NCBI RefSeq assembly: GCF_031844685.1
Contig: NZ_CP134605.1
Coordinates: forward strand, 5,329,001-5,393,000
From: Streptomyces sp. ITFR-21
GTDB taxonomy: Bacteria > Actinomycetota > Actinomycetes > Streptomycetales > Streptomycetaceae
Reading direction: 5' to 3'
DNA: 64,000 nt
In this document: one piece after another, positions 61,694 through 64,000 of the stretch
How the letters are laid out: each line of letters begins with the position of its first letter
How positions within the stretch are numbered: position 1 is the stretch's first letter
Program-made: the position numbers and the translations under genes
Notes under the pieces: generated by a model
Seen by the model: only the letters and a program-made list of their open reading frames with translations
Databases searched by the model: none
What the model was told of the DNA's origin: nothing

Positions 61694-63616
61694 GTGTCCG
61701 CACCCGCCGCAGTACGCAACGTCTCGGAGCGCGAAGCCCGGCAGGTGGCGGAGGCCGCCAGGGAACAGGACTGGCACAAGCCCAGCTTCGCCAAGGAGCT
61801 GTTCCTCGGCCGTTTCCGTCTCGACCTCATCCACCCGCACCCCCAGCCCGCCCCCGAGGCGGTCGCCAAGGGGGAGGCGTTCCTCGAACGGCTCCGCGAG
61901 TTCTGCGAGACCCGGGTGGACGGGCCGCGCATCGAGCGGGAGGCCCGCATCCCGGACGAGACCATCCGCGGCCTGAAGGAGCTCGGCGCCTTCGGCATGA
62001 AGATCGACGAGGCGTACGGCGGCCTCGGCCTCACCCAGGTGTACTACAACAAGGCGCTGGCCCTGGTCGGCACCGCCAGCGCCGCCATCGGCGCGATGCT
62101 GTCGGCCCATCAGTCGATCGGCGTACCGCAGCCGCTGAAGATGTTCGGCACCGAGCGGCAGAAGAAGGAGTTCCTGCCGCGCTGCGCCCGTACCGACATC
62201 AGCGCCTTCCTGCTCACCGAGCCGGACGTCGGCTCCGACCCGGCCCGGCTCGCCACCAGCGCCGTACCGGACGGCGACGACTACGTCCTGGACGGCGTGA
62301 AGCTGTGGACCACCAACGGGGTCGTCGCCGACCTGCTGGTGGTGATGGCCCGGGTGCCCGAGTCGCCCGGCCACCAGGGCGGCATCACCGCCTTCGTGGT
62401 GGAGGCCGGCTCCGACGGTGTCACGGTGGAGAACCGCAACGCCTTCATGGGCCTGCGCGGCATCGAGAACGGCGTCACCCGCTTCCACCGGGTCCGGGTG
62501 CCCGCGGCCAACCGGATCGGCCGGGAGGGCGCCGGGCTGAAGATCGCGCTGACCACCCTCAACACCGGCCGCCTCTCGCTGCCCGCGGCCTGCGTCGGCG
62601 CCGGCAAGTGGTGCCTGCGGGTGGCCCGGGAGTGGTCGGCGGCCCGCGAGCAGTGGGGCAGGCCGGTCGCCGCGCACGAGGCGGTCGGCGCCAAGATCGC
62701 CTTCATCGCGGCCACCACCTTCGCTCTGGAGGCGGTGGTGGACCTGTCCTCGCAGATGGCCGACGAGGACCGCAACGACATCCGGATCGAGGCCGCGCTG
62801 GCCAAGCTCTTCGGCTCCGAGGCGTCCTGGCTGATGGCCGACGAGCTGGTGCAGATCCGCGGCGGCCGGGGCTTCGAGACCGCCGATTCGCTGGCGGCGC
62901 GCGGCGAGCGGGCGGTACCGGCCGAGCAGCTGCTGCGGGACCTGCGGATCAACCGGATCTTCGAGGGCTCCACGGAGATCATGCACCTGCTGATCGCGCG
63001 GGAGGCGGTGGACGCCCACCTGTCGGTGGCCGGCGACCTCATCGACCCGGACACCAGCCTGTCCGACAAGGCCAGGGCCGGCGCCCGCGCGGGAGGCTTC
63101 TACGCCCGCTGGCTGCCGAAACTGGTCGCCGGCCCCGGCCGGCTGCCGAACGCCTACGCCGAGTTCGGGCCGCTGGCCGGGCATCTGCGGTACGTGGAGC
63201 GCAGCTCCCGCAAGCTGGCCCGCAGCACCTTCTACGCCATGTCCCGCTGGCAGGGCCGGCTGGAGACCAAGCAGAACTTCCTGGCCAGGATCGTGGACAT
63301 CGGCGCCGAGCTCTTCGCGATGAGCGCCACCTGCGTACGCGCCGAGCACCTGGCCGCCACCGGCGGCCACGGCCAGGACGCCCGCCGGCTCGCCGACGCC
63401 TTCTGCCGGCAGTCCCGGGTCCGTACCGACGAACTCTTCGCCCGGCTGTGGACCAACACCGACGGCTCGGACCACCGGCTGACCGAGGCCGTCATGTCCG
63501 GCTCGCTGACCTGGCTGGAAGAGGGCATCACGGCCGACACCCTCCAGGGCCCGTGGATCGCCGACGCCGCCCCCGGCCCGTCCGGGAAGGACGACGTGCA
63601 CCGGTCGGTGCACTGA
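61694..63616 (+). CDS. Acyl-CoA dehydrogenase family protein
   Basis: 640 aa; GTG with GGAGGTGA about 7 nt upstream. FAD/acyl-CoA fold: AFLLTEPDVGSDPARLATSA, KLWTTNGVVADLLVVMARV, FMGLRGIENGVTRFHRVRVP, QWGRPVAAHEAVGAKIAFIA and the C-terminal INRIFEGSTEIMHLLIAREA. It is longer than short-chain enzymes (about 380 aa) because of an extra C-terminal domain (about 460-640), as in the VLCAD/ACAD9-like bacterial group. Its upstream context was altered by the IS remnant only 60 nt away. Confidence 0.9.
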   Translation: MSAPAAVRNVSEREARQVAEAAREQDWHKPSFAKELFLGRFRLDLIHPHPQPAPEAVAKGEAFLERLREFCETRVDGPRIEREARIPDETIRGLKELGAFGMKIDEAYGGLGLTQVYYNKALALVGTASAAIGAMLSAHQSIGVPQPLKMFGTERQKKEFLPRCARTDISAFLLTEPDVGSDPARLATSAVPDGDDYVLDGVKLWTTNGVVADLLVVMARVPESPGHQGGITAFVVEAGSDGVTVENRNAFMGLRGIENGVTRFHRVRVPAANRIGREGAGLKIALTTLNTGRLSLPAACVGAGKWCLRVAREWSAAREQWGRPVAAHEAVGAKIAFIAATTFALEAVVDLSSQMADEDRNDIRIEAALAKLFGSEASWLMADELVQIRGGRGFETADSLAARGERAVPAEQLLRDLRINRIFEGSTEIMHLLIAREAVDAHLSVAGDLIDPDTSLSDKARAGARAGGFYARWLPKLVAGPGRLPNAYAEFGPLAGHLRYVERSSRKLARSTFYAMSRWQGRLETKQNFLARIVDIGAELFAMSATCVRAEHLAATGGHGQDARRLADAFCRQSRVRTDELFARLWTNTDGSDHRLTEAVMSGSLTWLEEGITADTLQGPWIADAAPGPSGKDDVHRSVH

Positions 63617-63632
63617 CCGCCCGGCCCCCCGT

Positions 63633-63667
63633 GGTCCCGCCCGCCCGGCCCCCGGGCGGGCGGGACC
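63633..63667 (+). terminator. 16-bp hairpin terminator
   Basis: Perfect arms GGTCCCGCCCGCCCGG and complement with a 3-nt loop, 17 nt after the acyl-CoA dehydrogenase stop and before dxr. Confidence 0.8.
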
Positions 63668-63757
63668 GCCGGGCGGCACCGGGTCCGCGCAGCCCGCCAC
63701 GGCCCGCACGGCCGCCCCGTACACCGGCCACAGCCCCGACACGACACAATGACCCCC

Positions 63758-64000
63758 ATGACGGACGCTCTCGCAGACCCCCACTACCGCCCGCACGTCA
63801 CGCCGGAACCCGGCGGCGGTCCCCGGGACATCGTGATCCTCGGCTCCACCGGCTCGATCGGCACCCAGGCGATCGACGTGGTCCGCCGCAACCCCGACCG
63901 GTTCCGGGTGGTCGCGCTGTCGGCGGCGGGCGGCCGGGTCGAACTGCTCGCCGAGCAGGCCCGCGCCCTCGGCGTGCACACCGTCGCCGTCGCCGACCCG
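63758..64000 (+). CDS. dxr: 1-deoxy-D-xylulose-5-phosphate reductoisomerase, N-terminal part
   Basis: First 81 codons, cut by the window end. The NADPH site DIVILGSTGSIGTQAIDVVR and the following NPDRFRVVALSAAGGRVELL are diagnostic for Dxr, the second step of the MEP isoprenoid pathway. An ATG 9 nt earlier (63749) is also in frame; 63758 is chosen on length. The gene lies beyond a terminator, so it starts a new unit, probably the conserved dxr-rseP-ispG group downstream. Confidence 0.93.
   Translation, partial: MTDALADPHYRPHVTPEPGGGPRDIVILGSTGSIGTQAIDVVRRNPDRFRVVALSAAGGRVELLAEQARALGVHTVAVADP

Noticed and set aside
61414..62034. Minus-strand frame spanning the transposase remnant and acyl-CoA dehydrogenase start
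   Set aside because: It crosses two unrelated plus-strand homologies and has no recognisable domain.

Overview
The window comes from a very high-GC actinomycete, most probably a Streptomyces or close relative. Codon third positions are almost all G or C, GTG starts are common, and the gene set includes the sporulation sigma factor WhiG and four tandem type I signal peptidases. Gene order matches, from memory, the conserved Streptomyces core block from amtB-glnK-glnD through whiG, rpsB-tsf-pyrH-frr and a polyamine cluster to dxr. Both ends cut genes: amtB lacks its N-terminus and dxr its C-terminus.

Layout. 1-3777: nitrogen sensing and ammonium uptake (amtB, glnK, glnD). 3929-12355: translation and secretion (ffh, rpsP, khpA, rimM, trmD, rplS), interrupted by an acetyltransferase, a methyltransferase, a eukaryote/archaeal-type prolyl-tRNA synthetase and an HExxH/zinc-ribbon protein. 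12427-16263: four signal peptidases, followed by a Nudix gene and a DUF2469 gene. 17455-21139: yraN, comM-like and dprA (DNA processing). 21460-23690: whiG, a TetR regulator and a LytM-like protein. 23957-29999: rpsB, tsf, pyrH, frr, cdsA, rlmN. 30032-33998: TPP riboswitch and a thiamine ABC transporter. 34026-37219: a LOG-family protein and an ABC pair with a degenerate ATPase.

37439-60841 is largely polyamine/GABA catabolism. It holds two class III aminotransferases, three aldehyde dehydrogenases, a methylmalonate-semialdehyde-dehydrogenase-like enzyme, a PotABCD-type importer, a PuuB-like FAD oxidase and Lrp- and PucR-type regulators. Interspersed are a GDPD-like phosphodiesterase, an adenosine-deaminase-family enzyme (likely of the futalosine pathway), a PAP2 protein and a VirD4/TraD-like membrane ATPase. 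The import genes, oxidase, aminotransferases and dehydrogenases together make a route putrescine/spermidine -> aminoaldehydes -> GABA/beta-alanine -> central metabolism (inferred). A degraded IS4-type element separates this block from an acyl-CoA dehydrogenase and dxr.

I recognised no tRNA, rRNA or CRISPR array. No wholly new multi-gene system stands out. The most unusual items are the orphan VirD4-like ATPase, the extra type-3 ProRS, the DprA with a collagen-like repeat extension, a riboswitch whose P1 strand carries the Shine-Dalgarno sequence, the degenerate ABC ATPase, and several precise dyads in regulatory gaps.
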